64,000 nt of DNA from Duganella sp. 1411 (GTDB lineage Bacteria; Pseudomonadota; Gammaproteobacteria; Burkholderiales; Burkholderiaceae_D), in contig NZ_JAFICD010000009.1 of the NCBI RefSeq assembly GCF_017833525.1, positions 124,001 through 188,000 of the forward strand, written 5' to 3'. Below the pieces are notes generated by a model, which saw only the letters and a list, made by a program, of their open reading frames with translations, searched no databases and was not told where the DNA came from. Both the position numbers and the translations under genes were made by a program. Shown here in pieces: positions 43,457 through 52,449 of this stretch (positions are counted from its first letter, which is position 1; each line of letters starts with the position of its first letter).

Positions 43457-44530
43457 TTGGCGAAGATCGATGTCTTGTTGCCGGTGAAAAACGGAGTTGA
43501 TTTCCTTGCGGAATCTCTCGACAGCCTGCGGGCGCAAACGTTCCCCGATTGGCGCGCGCTGGTGCTCGACCATGGCTCCGACGACGGCAGCGCCGAGATG
43601 GTGCTGGAGTACCAGCGGCGCGATGCGCGCATCGAGCTGCACCGCCTGCCGCAGGCCAAGGGCCTGTCGGGCCTGCTCAACGCCGGCCTCGCGCTGGCCG
43701 ACGCCGAGTTTGTGATGCGGCACGACGCCGACGATATCTGCTTGCCGGACCGCATGGCCGTGTCGCTGGCCGCCTTCGCCGCCCAGCCCGACTGCGTGGC
43801 GATCGGCGGCCAAGCCGACGTGATCGACGCGGCCGGCGCGCCGCTGGGCGAGATGTCGGTGCCGGTGGGGCGCGCGCGCGTCACCGCCGCCGCGCTGTTC
43901 CGCAATCCGGTGGCGCACCCGACGGCCATGCTGCGGCGCGCCGCGCTGGTCGAGCTGGGCGCGCGCTACGGCGTCGACTTTTTAAAAGCGCTGGGGCCGG
44001 CGCAGAGCCTCGAGGTGCCCAACCTGGCCGAGGATTATTTCCTGTTCGGCCAGCTCGCCGTGCTGGGCCGGTGCGACAACGTGCCGCAGACGCTGATCCG
44101 CTACCGCTGGCACGGCAACAACGTCAGCGCCACCAAGTTCATGGAGCAGACCACCTTGTCGCTGACGATCTCGCGCTTCCTGATGCGTTCGTTCTGCGCG
44201 CTGCGCGGGCTGCCCTACGTCGATCCGGCGCCGTTCTGCAACCATGGCGGCCTGCTGGTCGACGTCGGCGGCCGGCGCAATTTCGACGCCGACTTCGCGC
44301 GCCTGGCCGACGTGCTGCGGCGCGGCCTGGGCGAGTCGCCGGCGCTCGAGCGCGAATTGCGCTACCGGCGCGCGCTGGCCACCCGCAGCGGGGCGCGCCT
44401 GCTGTGGCGCTACCGGCAGTTCAGCGGCGCGCACCGGCCCGAGACCGGCGAATGGAACGCGATCCGTTCCTGGCTGGTGCGGCTGTTGCCCGGCAAGCGC
44501 CGGCTGCGCGTGGCCGCCGAACCCGCCTGA
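43457..44530 (+). CDS. Family 2 glycosyltransferase
   Basis: A 357-residue GT-A enzyme: IDVLLPVKNGVDFLAESLDSLRAQTF, then LVLDHGSDDGS and the metal site RHDADDICLPDRM (Asp90, 92, 93). The C-terminal third is basic and rich in Arg. The start codon is TTG 43457, supported by AGGAG seven bases upstream. Probably one of the EPS repeat-unit transferases. Its stop codon TGA lies in the loop of a terminator-like hairpin (44523-44541), so expression of the genes downstream may be uncoupled. Confidence 0.86.
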   Translation: MAKIDVLLPVKNGVDFLAESLDSLRAQTFPDWRALVLDHGSDDGSAEMVLEYQRRDARIELHRLPQAKGLSGLLNAGLALADAEFVMRHDADDICLPDRMAVSLAAFAAQPDCVAIGGQADVIDAAGAPLGEMSVPVGRARVTAAALFRNPVAHPTAMLRRAALVELGARYGVDFLKALGPAQSLEVPNLAEDYFLFGQLAVLGRCDNVPQTLIRYRWHGNNVSATKFMEQTTLSLTISRFLMRSFCALRGLPYVDPAPFCNHGGLLVDVGGRRNFDADFARLADVLRRGLGESPALERELRYRRALATRSGARLLWRYRQFSGAHRPETGEWNAIRSWLVRLLPGKRRLRVAAEPA

Positions 44531-44541
44531 GGCGGTTTTTT
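44523..44541 (+). terminator. Terminator hairpin overlapping a stop codon
   Basis: CCGCC (44523-44527), loop TGA (the stop codon itself, 44528-44530), GGCGG (44531-44535) and six T residues. A translating ribosome would cover the stem, so termination could depend on translation. Confidence 0.55.
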
Positions 44542-44544
44542 GCC

Positions 44545-44575
44545 GGGCCGCGCCGCCAAGCGCGGCCCCCGTTTA
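44545..44575 (+). terminator. Second GC-rich hairpin before the polymerase gene
   Basis: GGGCCGCG (44545-44552) pairs with CGCGGCCC (44561-44568), followed by CCGTTTATAT. Weak T-tract; either a back-up terminator or an mRNA stabilising structure between 44530 and 44594. Confidence 0.4.
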
Positions 44576-44593
44576 TATATTTGATAGGTACCT

Positions 44594-46033
44594 ATGGCAA
44601 CCTTGCTCAATTTGCCCTCGCTCAAGTCGTTTAAAGCGCCCGACATCCTGAAACACCCGTTCCGCCCCGTCTACCTGCTCGGGGCGCTGCTGGTGGTGGC
44701 CGCCGCCGTGCTGGGCGCGGCCACGCCGCTGCTGGTGGACTTGATGAACGGCAGCCTGGGCAAGCTGCTGGCGTTGCCGGCGGCGCTGGTGATCGGGCTG
44801 CTGATCATCTACGACCGCAAGCTCACCTTGCTGATGATCATCGTGCTGCGCGCCAGCGGCGACAACGTGCTCGAGCTGACCCGCTTCTCGATCGGCAGCT
44901 ATCCGCTGGGTATCGGCGGCGTCATCAACGGCATGGTGATCTTGCTGGCCATCATGCTGGTGCTCGAGCAGCCGCGCAACATGCCGTCGCGCGGCTACAC
45001 CGCCTGGTGGCCGTTCCTGCTGCTCACCTTGCTGGGCCTGATCCTGTCGCCCGAGCGCGGCGAGGCCGCCCGCCTGTTCCTGACCCAGGTGTCGTACTTC
45101 GCCATGTTCGTCGGCGGCTACTATTGCGTGCGCACCCGCGAGGATTTCCGCGCCTGCCTCAAACTGGTGATGTGGTCGTCGGCCATCCCGGCGGTGTACG
45201 CGTTCGTCTCGATGGCCATGGCCGGCGGCCACATCGGCGGTGAATTCCGCCTGAAAAGTACCTTCGGCCACCCCAACGTGCTGGCGTTCTACCTGACGGT
45301 GGTGATCGCGCTGGCGTTCTACCTGCTCAAGACCTTGCCCGCCAACGCCACGATGCGGGTGCGCGTGTTCATGTCGCTGTACCTGATCGTGCTGCTGTGC
45401 TTGCTGCTGCTGACCAAGACGCGTTCCGCCTGGAGCGCCGTCGGCCTGGCCTTCGGCCTGTACGCGCTGATCTTCGAGCGCCGCTACCTGATCTACATGG
45501 GCGTGCTCGGCGCGGTCGGCCTGCTGATCCCCGGCGTCGGCGACCGCCTGCTGGAGCTGGGCCACGGCAACGAGGTGACCATCTACGCCAACCTCAACTC
45601 GTTCGCGTGGCGCGTCTACCTGTGGCAGACCGGCATCGCCTACATGCAGCCGCTGAGCTACCTGACCGGCAACGGCCTGCAATCGTTCATCAAGTATTCG
45701 ATCATCTTCTTCCCGTTCGCCGGCAAGATCAACTACGGCGCCCACAGCGTCTACGTGCAGCTGCTGTTCGAACTGGGCGTGTTCGGCCTGGTCACTTTCT
45801 TCTGGCTGGCCTACTCGATGCTGCGCCAGCTGTGGCCGCTGGTGAAGTTCGACCGGCTGGCCGGCTACACGCTGATGGTGCTGGTAATTAACCTGCTGGT
45901 GTGCAGCTTCAGCGACAATATGTTCTATTATCTTTCGTACAATTGGTATCTGTGGTTCGCGGTCGGTGCCGGCTGCTCGCTGTGCCTCCACCACCGCGCG
46001 GCCGCCCCGGCGCCGGCGGCCCGCGCGCGCTGA
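44594..46033 (+). CDS. O-antigen polymerase/ligase family membrane protein (Wzy-like)
   Basis: A 479-residue protein with about twelve helices and a large outer loop near residues 305-400. The pattern TFGHPNVLAFYL and LLTKTRSAWSAVGLAFGLY is typical of the Wzy_C/O-antigen ligase superfamily. As the only such protein here it is the best candidate for EPS polymerase. The C-terminal AAAPAPAARAR tail is low complexity. It is followed after three bases by an acyltransferase, with further transferases behind, in a plus-strand operon. Confidence 0.85.
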   Translation: MATLLNLPSLKSFKAPDILKHPFRPVYLLGALLVVAAAVLGAATPLLVDLMNGSLGKLLALPAALVIGLLIIYDRKLTLLMIIVLRASGDNVLELTRFSIGSYPLGIGGVINGMVILLAIMLVLEQPRNMPSRGYTAWWPFLLLTLLGLILSPERGEAARLFLTQVSYFAMFVGGYYCVRTREDFRACLKLVMWSSAIPAVYAFVSMAMAGGHIGGEFRLKSTFGHPNVLAFYLTVVIALAFYLLKTLPANATMRVRVFMSLYLIVLLCLLLLTKTRSAWSAVGLAFGLYALIFERRYLIYMGVLGAVGLLIPGVGDRLLELGHGNEVTIYANLNSFAWRVYLWQTGIAYMQPLSYLTGNGLQSFIKYSIIFFPFAGKINYGAHSVYVQLLFELGVFGLVTFFWLAYSMLRQLWPLVKFDRLAGYTLMVLVINLLVCSFSDNMFYYLSYNWYLWFAVGAGCSLCLHHRAAAPAPAARAR

Positions 46034-46036
46034 ACC

Positions 46037-47155
46037 ATGGTCACGCAGCGCCATACGCTCCCGCCGGCGGCCGTGCCGGCCGCCGCCATCCCGGCCGCAC
46101 CGGCCGCGCCGGCCCATCCCGCCCACCTGTCGGTGCTCGACGGCTGGCGCGGCATCAGCATCCTGTTCGTGCTGGCGGCCCACCTGCTGCCGCTGGGCCC
46201 GCACCGCTACATGTTCAACTACAGCATCGGCATCCTCGGCATGGTGGTGTTCTTCAACCTGTCCGGTTTCCTGATCACCTCGTTCCTGCTCAAGGACCAG
46301 AACGTGCTCGGCTTCCTGATCAAGCGCTTTTGCCGGGTGCTGCCGCTGGCCTGGCTGTACATGCTGATCGCGCTGGCGGTCAGCGCCGCGCCGCTGGCCA
46401 TCTGGCTGGCGCACTACCTGTTCTACGCCAACATGCCGCCGGGCGACGGCCGCTTCAACCTGTTGCTGCCGATGACGGAGCACCTGTGGAGCCTGTGCAT
46501 GGAGATGCAGTTCTATGTCGGCGTGGCGCTGCTGGTGTGGGTGTTGCGCGCGCGCGGCCTGCTGTTGCTGCCGCTGCTGGCGCTCGGCTTCACGGGGCTG
46601 CGCATGTGGGACATCGTCACCGCCTCGTCGGTCAGCTACTACCGCATCGACGAGATCCTCGCCGGCTGCACGCTGGCGCTGGCCTACCACGGCAAGCTCG
46701 GCCCCCACGCGCGCCGCTGGCTGGCGCACGTGCCGCAGTTGCCGCTGCTGGTGCTGCTGATGTGGTCGTGCATGCCGCAGGGCCAGTGGCTCAACTACCT
46801 GCGCCCGTACCTGGCCGCGCTGCTGGTCGGCGCCACCTTGGTGCGCCCCGACGCCACGCTGGGCCGGGCGCTGCACGGACGCTTCCTGGTGTTCGTGGCC
46901 GGCATCTCGTACGCCTTGTACGTGATCCACCCGATGCTCACCCACACCTGGCTCGGCGACGGCGATGGCGACCTGGTCGTCAAGTACGCCAAGCGCCCGC
47001 TGTTGTTCCTGGCGCTGTTCGCGCTGGCCTGGCTGTCGACCCGCTACTACGAAAGCTGGTTCATGGCCGCCGGCCGCCGCTGGGCCGACAAGCTGGCCGG
47101 CGCGCGCGCCAGGCCGGCCGCCAAGGCCGACGACGCCACTCTTCCCCAGCCCTAA
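46037..47155 (+). CDS. Membrane acyltransferase (AT3)
   Basis: A 372-residue acyltransferase-3 protein. After an Ala/Pro-rich N-terminus comes LSVLDGWRGISILFVLAAHLLP with the R-X10-H motif, then FFNLSGFLITSFLL and LWSLCMEMQFYVGVALLVW. About ten helices and a charged tail. Because it lies three bases after the polymerase gene, it is the acyltransferase most likely to act on the EPS repeat unit itself. Confidence 0.88.
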   Translation: MVTQRHTLPPAAVPAAAIPAAPAAPAHPAHLSVLDGWRGISILFVLAAHLLPLGPHRYMFNYSIGILGMVVFFNLSGFLITSFLLKDQNVLGFLIKRFCRVLPLAWLYMLIALAVSAAPLAIWLAHYLFYANMPPGDGRFNLLLPMTEHLWSLCMEMQFYVGVALLVWVLRARGLLLLPLLALGFTGLRMWDIVTASSVSYYRIDEILAGCTLALAYHGKLGPHARRWLAHVPQLPLLVLLMWSCMPQGQWLNYLRPYLAALLVGATLVRPDATLGRALHGRFLVFVAGISYALYVIHPMLTHTWLGDGDGDLVVKYAKRPLLFLALFALAWLSTRYYESWFMAAGRRWADKLAGARARPAAKADDATLPQP

Positions 47156-47183
47156 CGCGCCCCGCGCACCCAAGTCCACCTTC

Positions 47184-48392
47184 ATGAAAATAGCGTATCT
47201 CATCAATCAGTACCCCAAGGTCAGCCACAGTTTCATCCGCCGCGAGATCCTCGCGCTCGAGCGCCAGGGCTTCGAGGTGCAGCGCATCGCGCTGCGCGGC
47301 TGGGCCGATCACCTGGTCGACGCCGAGGACCTGCGCGAACGCGACAAGACGCGCTACCTGCTGCGCGACGGCGCGCTGGCGCTGGCGCTGTCGACCCTGG
47401 GCGCGCTGATCAAAAGCCCGGGCCGCTTTTTCGGCGCGCTGGCGCTGGCGCTGCGCATGGCGCGCCGCGCCGACCGGCCGTGGCCGCTGCACCTGATCTA
47501 CCTGGCCGAGGCCTGCCGCATGCTCGGCTGGCTGCGCGAGTCGGGCGCGCGCCACCTGCACGCGCACTTCGGCACCAACCCGGCCGAGGTGGCCATGCTG
47601 GCGCGCGCGCTGGGCGGTCCGGCGTATAGTTTCACGGTGCACGGCCCGGAGGAGTTCGACAAGCCCGAGTTCCTGCACATCAGGGAAAAAATCGCCCGCT
47701 CGGCCTTCGTCGTGGCCATCAGCAGCTTCGGCCGCAGCCAGCTGTTCCGCTGGATCCCGTACACCGAGTGGCCCAAGGTGGAGATCGTCCACTGCGGCCT
47801 GGAGCCGGTGTTCCACGCCGGCCCGGCGGTGCCGCCGCCGGCCGCGCCGCGGCTGGTGTGCGTCGGCCGCCTGTGCGAGCAAAAGGGCCAGCAGCTGCTG
47901 GTGCGCGCGGTGGCGCAACTGGCCGCCAAGGGCGTGCCGGTCGAGCTGGTGCTGGCCGGCGACGGCGAGATGCGCGGCGAGATCGAGACCCTGGTGGCGC
48001 GCCATCAACTGCAAAACGCCGTGCGCATCACCGGCTGGATCAGCAGCGACCAGGTGCGCGAGGAGATGCTGGCCGCGCGCGCGCTGGCGTTGCCGAGCTT
48101 TGCCGAGGGCTTGCCGGTGGTGGTGATGGAGGCGATGGCGCTGCGCCGTCCGGTGCTGACGACCTACGTGGCCGGCATTCCGGAACTGGTGCGCGACGGC
48201 GTCGAGGGTTGGCTGATCCCGGCCGGCGACGTCGACCAGCTGGCCGCCGCGCTCGAACGCGCGCTGGCCACGCCGCTCGACGAGCTCGTCGCGATGGGCG
48301 AGCGCGCCCACACGCGCGCGCTGGCGCGCCACTCGATCGACACCGAGGCCGCCAAGCTGGGCGCGCTGATCAAGGCGGCCCGGCAGGATTGA
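47184..48392 (+). CDS. Family 4 glycosyltransferase (WcaL-like)
   Basis: A 402-residue GT-B enzyme: MKIAYLINQYPKVSHSFIRREILALERQGF at the start (cf. colanic-acid transferase WcaL), HLHAHFGTNPAEVAMLA in the first domain, and in the second PRLVCVGRLCEQKGQQLLV and the donor-binding FAEGLPVVVMEAMALRRPV (E-X7-E). It transfers a sugar from a nucleotide donor with retention. The open frame extends back to 46965 over the acyltransferase gene; ATG 47184 is where homology begins. Confidence 0.88.
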   Translation: MKIAYLINQYPKVSHSFIRREILALERQGFEVQRIALRGWADHLVDAEDLRERDKTRYLLRDGALALALSTLGALIKSPGRFFGALALALRMARRADRPWPLHLIYLAEACRMLGWLRESGARHLHAHFGTNPAEVAMLARALGGPAYSFTVHGPEEFDKPEFLHIREKIARSAFVVAISSFGRSQLFRWIPYTEWPKVEIVHCGLEPVFHAGPAVPPPAAPRLVCVGRLCEQKGQQLLVRAVAQLAAKGVPVELVLAGDGEMRGEIETLVARHQLQNAVRITGWISSDQVREEMLAARALALPSFAEGLPVVVMEAMALRRPVLTTYVAGIPELVRDGVEGWLIPAGDVDQLAAALERALATPLDELVAMGERAHTRALARHSIDTEAAKLGALIKAARQD

Positions 48393-48453
48393 GCCGGCCG
48401 CAATACCGACCGACGCGGCAACCCCGCCGCCGGCAAACCATGGAGTGTTGGCG

Positions 48454-49362
48454 ATGAAAATAGCGTACTTGATCCAGGCGCATAACAATGTGGCCCAGCT
48501 GGAGCGCTTGCTGGCGGCGCTCGACGGCCCCGACGTATCGTTCTTCGTGCACATCGACAAGAAGGTCGATATCGGCCCGTTCGCCCATCTGGCCGCGCCC
48601 AACGTGGCGCTGATCGCGCCGCGCGTGGCCGTCTACTGGGGCGACTTCAGCCAGGTCGAGGCGACGCTGGCGCTGATCGCGGCGGCCCTGGACAGCCCGG
48701 CCGGCGCGCAGCGGCTGGTGTTCCTCAGCGGCGCCGATTACCCGATCCGTTCGAGCGCCGAGATCGGGCGCTTCTTCGCCGATCGGCCGCAGGCGGAGTT
48801 CATCAACACGGTGGCGATGCCGGCCGACGCCATGGGCAAGCCGATTTCGCGCCTGACGCGCTTCCATCCGCGGCCGAGCGCGCCGCGCGTGGTGCGCGGC
48901 CTGCAAAAGGTGATGATGCGGGTGGGGCTGCTGCCGCGCGAGCGCGACTACCGCCAGCACCTGGGCGGCCTGCAGCCGTACGGCGGCTCGAGCTGGTGGG
49001 CGTTGACGCGCGCCACCTGCGAACACATTTTGCGGTTCGTCGAGCAAAAACCGTCGGTGGTGGAGTTTTTCAAGCACACCGCCTGTCCGGACGAATCGTT
49101 TTTCCAGACCATCGTCGGCAACACCGAGGCGGCGGCGAACGTGGTGCCCAACCTGACCTACACGGTGTGGGCGCCCGGCGCGGCGAGCCCGGAATATATG
49201 TCGGAGAAACACTTGCCGATCCTGCGCGAGGCCGCGCGCACGCGCACCACGACCTCGTTCGGCGAAACGGACATCCTGTTCGCGCGCAAGTTCTCCGACC
49301 AGCAGGCGCATGTGGTGGGAAAGCTGGCGCGCCAGATCGCCGAGGACCAGGCGGCGCGGTAA
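48454..49362 (+). CDS. Family 14 (core-2/I-branching-like) glycosyltransferase
   Basis: A 302-residue protein resembling bacterial relatives of core-2 beta-1,6-N-acetylglucosaminyltransferases: MKIAYLIQAHNNVAQLERLLAAL, FFVHIDKKVD, YWGDFSQVEATLALI, FLSGADYPIRS and GSSWWALTRATCEHIL with PDESFFQTIV, which holds the likely catalytic Glu. It may add a branch to the EPS. ATG 48454 has TGGAG-type site upstream; TTG 48445 is possible. Last gene of the plus-strand run; a repeat follows. Confidence 0.84.
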   Translation: MKIAYLIQAHNNVAQLERLLAALDGPDVSFFVHIDKKVDIGPFAHLAAPNVALIAPRVAVYWGDFSQVEATLALIAAALDSPAGAQRLVFLSGADYPIRSSAEIGRFFADRPQAEFINTVAMPADAMGKPISRLTRFHPRPSAPRVVRGLQKVMMRVGLLPRERDYRQHLGGLQPYGGSSWWALTRATCEHILRFVEQKPSVVEFFKHTACPDESFFQTIVGNTEAAANVVPNLTYTVWAPGAASPEYMSEKHLPILREAARTRTTTSFGETDILFARKFSDQQAHVVGKLARQIAEDQAAR

Positions 49363-49373
49363 ATCGCGGGATC

Positions 49374-49431
49374 ATGCATGCGTGGTCGGCGGCTCATCGA
49401 TGGCGGATTACGGCGTTCCGCCTAATCCGCC
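49374..49431. repeat. Dispersed palindromic repeat, copy C (truncated)
   Basis: Matches the right half of copy A from ATGCATGCGTG to CCTAATCCGCC, lacking the left hairpin and the outer CACGTAGGG ends. It lies between the convergent genes at 48454-49362 and 49463-50467. Confidence 0.75.
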
Positions 49432-49462
49432 ATTGTATGCGCCGTCCGTGTCGTTCGCGGTA

Positions 49463-50467
49463 TCAGCCGGCGATGAAACCTTGCTGCCAGCGCCAGGCGT
49501 CGGCGCACATCTGGTCGACGCCACGCTCGGCTTTCCATCCCAATTCGCGCTCGGCCAGCTCGGTGGCCGCGTAGCACACCGCGATGTCGCCCGGACGGCG
49601 GGCGTTGATGGTGTACGGAATCGGCTTGCCGCAAGCCTTCTCGAACGCGCGCACCATGTCGAGCACGCTGCTGGCGGCGCCGGTGCCGAGGTTGTAGGTC
49701 AGCACGCCCGGCCCGGCGGCCAGCTTCTCCAACGCGCGCAGGTGGCCCAGCGCCAGGTCGACCACGTGAATGTAGTCGCGCATGCCGGTGCCGTCCGGGG
49801 TCGGATAGTCGTCGCCGAACACGGCCAGCCGCTCGCGCCGGCCCTCGGCCACCTGGGCGATGAACGGCAGCAGGTTGTTGGGGATGCCGCGCGGGTTCTC
49901 GCCGATCAGGCCGCTCTCGTGGGCGCCCACCGGATTGAAATAGCGCAGCAGCGCGATCGACCAGTCGGGCGCCGCGCGCGCGTGGTCGCGTAGGATGTTT
50001 TCGATCATCAGCTTGGAGCCGCCGTACGGATTGGTGGTGCGCAGCGGCGAGTCCTCGGTGATCGGCACCGTGTCCGGATCGCCGTAGACGGTGGCCGAGG
50101 AACTGAAGATGAGCCGTTTGACGCCGAACTCGGCCATCGTCTGCAGCAGCACGATGCTGCCGTAGACGTTGACGTCGTAGTAGCGCAGCGGCTGCGCCAC
50201 CGATTCGCCGACCGCCTTCAGGCCGGCGAAATGGATCACGGCGTCGAACGCGTTGGCGCCGAACACGGCGGCCATGGCGGCGCGGTCGCGGATGTCGGCT
50301 TCGACGAAGCCGGGCGCGCGCCCGCACAACTTGGCGACGCGCTCGACCACGCCGGCCTCGCTGTTGGACAGGTCGTCGACGATGACCACGTCGTGGCCGG
50401 CGTTGAGCAATTCGACGCAGGTGTGGGAGCCTATGTAGCCGGCGCCGCCGGTGACCAAAACTTTCAT
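49463..50467 (-). CDS. galE: UDP-glucose 4-epimerase
   Basis: A 334-residue extended short-chain dehydrogenase: NAD site VTGGAGYIGSHTCVEL, catalytic Ser in FSSSATVYGD and Tyr148/Lys152 in NPYGGSKLMIE, plus the GalE-type YFNPVGAHESGLIGE substrate region. It interconverts UDP-glucose and UDP-galactose, supplying galactose for EPS or LPS. It is the last gene of a minus-strand group after a GT2 and an acetyltransferase; 45 bases separate it from the GT2 gene. Confidence 0.94.
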   Translation of the reverse strand: MKVLVTGGAGYIGSHTCVELLNAGHDVVIVDDLSNSEAGVVERVAKLCGRAPGFVEADIRDRAAMAAVFGANAFDAVIHFAGLKAVGESVAQPLRYYDVNVYGSIVLLQTMAEFGVKRLIFSSSATVYGDPDTVPITEDSPLRTTNPYGGSKLMIENILRDHARAAPDWSIALLRYFNPVGAHESGLIGENPRGIPNNLLPFIAQVAEGRRERLAVFGDDYPTPDGTGMRDYIHVVDLALGHLRALEKLAAGPGVLTYNLGTGAASSVLDMVRAFEKACGKPIPYTINARRPGDIAVCYAATELAERELGWKAERGVDQMCADAWRWQQGFIAG

Positions 50468-50512
50468 CGGTATTCCTTTTCCAGGGTTACTTGGTTGGGG
50501 GTATTCGCGGGG

Positions 50513-51700
50513 TTACTCCGTGTCGCGCTTGGAGCGCACCCATTCGACCTGGCGGTTGACCAGGAAGCCGATGTACACCGGCACCTTCCAGAACACATAC
50601 AGCACCGCCATGGCCAGGTTGGCCGCGCTGAGGATCTTGCGGCCGTAGCGCCACCACGCCAGCAGCACCGCCACGCCCAGCGCCGCCAGCAGCGCGGCGG
50701 CCGCCAACAGCGGTCCGGCGCCGCCGCCCAACAGCGCGAACACGGCGGTCGCCGCGCCCAGCGCCAGCACCATCAGCACCAGCAGCGCCAGCGGCGGCAC
50801 GGCCAGGTCGAGCGCCATGCCGACCATGCCGGGGCGGCCCTTGAGCACGCCTTCGAGCAGGAAGCGCGGCGCCGCCGACAGGATCATGCTCAGGTGGCCG
50901 TGCTCCCAGCGCTTGCGCTGGGTCTCGGTGCCGGCGTCGCTGGCCGGGAAGGTGCTCGACACCAAAGCCTGCGGACAGAACAGCGGCGGCGTGCCGGCGC
51001 GTGCCAGGTCCATGCCCAGCTTCATGTCCTCGACGATGTGGCCGTTGGCCAGCGAGGCCGTGCTGATGACGCTCCACGGGAAGGCCATGCCGCTGCCCAT
51101 CAGCGGGCAGGGGATGCCCAGGCGCAGGAAGCCGAGCGGGCGCACCAGGTTTTTGACGGCCCAGGCGAATTCGGCGATCTTTTTCATCGGGCCGCTGCCG
51201 GCCGGCGAGCGCATCAGGTAAAGCGCCTGCACCGGGCGGCCGCTGGCGACGGCGGTGCGCGCCAGGCGGTCGATCGCGCCGGGCTCGACCAAGCAGTCGG
51301 CGTCGACGATCAGCATCACCTCGGGCGGGTCCTCGGCCAGGCAGCGCACGCCGAAGTCGAGCGCGTAACCTTTGCCGCGCAGGTTGGCGTCGAAGCGCTC
51401 GCGCACCTCGGCGCCGGCGGCGCGGGCGGCGCCGGCGGTGTCGTCGGCGCAGTTGTCGGCCACCACCAGCACCCGGTCGCCGTCCTGCAATTGCGGCAGC
51501 AGGGTGGCGATGGTGGCGCCGACGCCGTCCTGTTCATTGTGGGCCGGCACCAGGATGGCGATGCGCGGGCGGCGCCCGGCCAGCGGCGCGCCGGGGCCGG
51601 GCGCGGCGATGGCCAGCAGCGCTTGCGTCAGCAGCACCAGCACCGGCACCGCCAGCAGCGCCAGCACTATATAGAGGAGCCCCGCCAGCACGGCGCTCAC
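50513..51700 (-). CDS. Membrane family 2 glycosyltransferase (processive type)
   Basis: A 395-residue protein with an N-terminal helix (1-33), a GT2 domain (IAILVPAHNEQDGVGATI, DNCADDT, IVDADCLVEP with Asp133/135, VEDMKLG) and the Q-X2-RW motif QRKRW (261-265), then three C-terminal helices. The layout is that of cellulose/hyaluronan-type synthases, though shorter. The start is GTG 51700, whose last bases overlap the TGA of the acetyltransferase gene (GTGA); the frame is open to 51811 but that part overlaps the neighbour. Confidence 0.87.
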   Translation of the reverse strand: MSAVLAGLLYIVLALLAVPVLVLLTQALLAIAAPGPGAPLAGRRPRIAILVPAHNEQDGVGATIATLLPQLQDGDRVLVVADNCADDTAGAARAAGAEVRERFDANLRGKGYALDFGVRCLAEDPPEVMLIVDADCLVEPGAIDRLARTAVASGRPVQALYLMRSPAGSGPMKKIAEFAWAVKNLVRPLGFLRLGIPCPLMGSGMAFPWSVISTASLANGHIVEDMKLGMDLARAGTPPLFCPQALVSSTFPASDAGTETQRKRWEHGHLSMILSAAPRFLLEGVLKGRPGMVGMALDLAVPPLALLVLMVLALGAATAVFALLGGGAGPLLAAAALLAALGVAVLLAWWRYGRKILSAANLAMAVLYVFWKVPVYIGFLVNRQVEWVRSKRDTE

Positions 51701-52260
51701 GCGGCGCTCCGGGCGGCGGCTTCGGCGGCGGGCGCGCCGTTCGCCACGCCGTTCGCCAAGATCACGCGCGCCGGCGCGCCGACGGCGGTGGCGCCGGCCG
51801 GCACGTCGCACAGCACCACCGACATGGCGCCGATGCGGGCGTTGTCGCCGATGCGCACGCCGCCGAGCACCTGCGCGTACGCGCCGAACTCGACGTTGTC
51901 GCCGATGACCGGGGTCGGCCCGTCCGGATGGCGGTTGCCGATGGTTACGCCCTGGCGCAAGGTGCAGTTGGCGCCGATGACGGTGTCGGCGTGCAGGAAA
52001 ATGTTACCGAAGTGCCAGATGCGCAGGCCGGGGCCGATGGAGGCGCTTTTCGGCAGGCTCACGCCGGTGGCCGTTTCGACCAGCCGGAACAGCGGCCAGT
52101 ACAGCGCCAGCGCTACCTTGCGCGCCAGGCCGGCGGGGCGGCGGTCGAGGCGGCGGCCGAGGCGGTACAGCCAAACGGCCCAGATCGATTGTTCTTTTAA
52201 AAACGGGCGGCGCAGCGCGTAGCGTTGCAGGTCCGCCGCCCAGTCCGGGTCGTGGCTCAT
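51697..52260 (-). CDS. Hexapeptide-repeat acetyltransferase (CysE/WcaF-like)
   Basis: A 187-residue protein: helical N-terminus (residues 1-65), then left-handed beta-helix repeats (IGPGLRIWHFGNIFLHADTVIGANCTLRQGVTIGNR, PVIGDNVEFGAYAQVLGGVRIGDNARIGAMSVV). It resembles serine acetyltransferases, but in this setting it more likely acetylates a sugar nucleotide or EPS sugar. ATG 52260 is used; the open frame to 52428 has no family-like sequence. It overlaps the following GT2 gene by four bases. Confidence 0.82.
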   Translation of the reverse strand: MSHDPDWAADLQRYALRRPFLKEQSIWAVWLYRLGRRLDRRPAGLARKVALALYWPLFRLVETATGVSLPKSASIGPGLRIWHFGNIFLHADTVIGANCTLRQGVTIGNRHPDGPTPVIGDNVEFGAYAQVLGGVRIGDNARIGAMSVVLCDVPAGATAVGAPARVILANGVANGAPAAEAAARSAA

Positions 52261-52367
52261 GGCGTGTGGCTTTCGTGTCGGGGCAGGGCCGCCGCGGGCG
52301 GGCGACGGCATCAAAACATGTATTTTAATCCACTTGCCGGACAGCCGTTGTTTTTTTGGTGCAGCGC

Positions 52368-52414
52368 AAAAGAAAAGGCGCATGGCCGACGCCGGGGGGC
52401 GTCGGGCATGCGCC
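52368..52414 (-). terminator. Terminator of the secreted-protein gene
   Basis: A 17-base stem (52377-52393 with 52398-52414, one mismatch) around a GGGG loop; on the minus strand it is followed by TTTTCTTTT. It lies 35 bases after the stop of the gene at 52450-53931 and should separate it from the acetyltransferase gene. Confidence 0.75.
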
Positions 52415-52449
52415 GCGCCCGCGCGCACGCGGGCCGAAGGCTGAGGATT

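Noticed and set aside
44573..47206. An 877-codon minus-strand frame across the polymerase and acyltransferase genes
   Set aside because: Same kind of GC shadow; both plus-strand proteins have clear membrane families.
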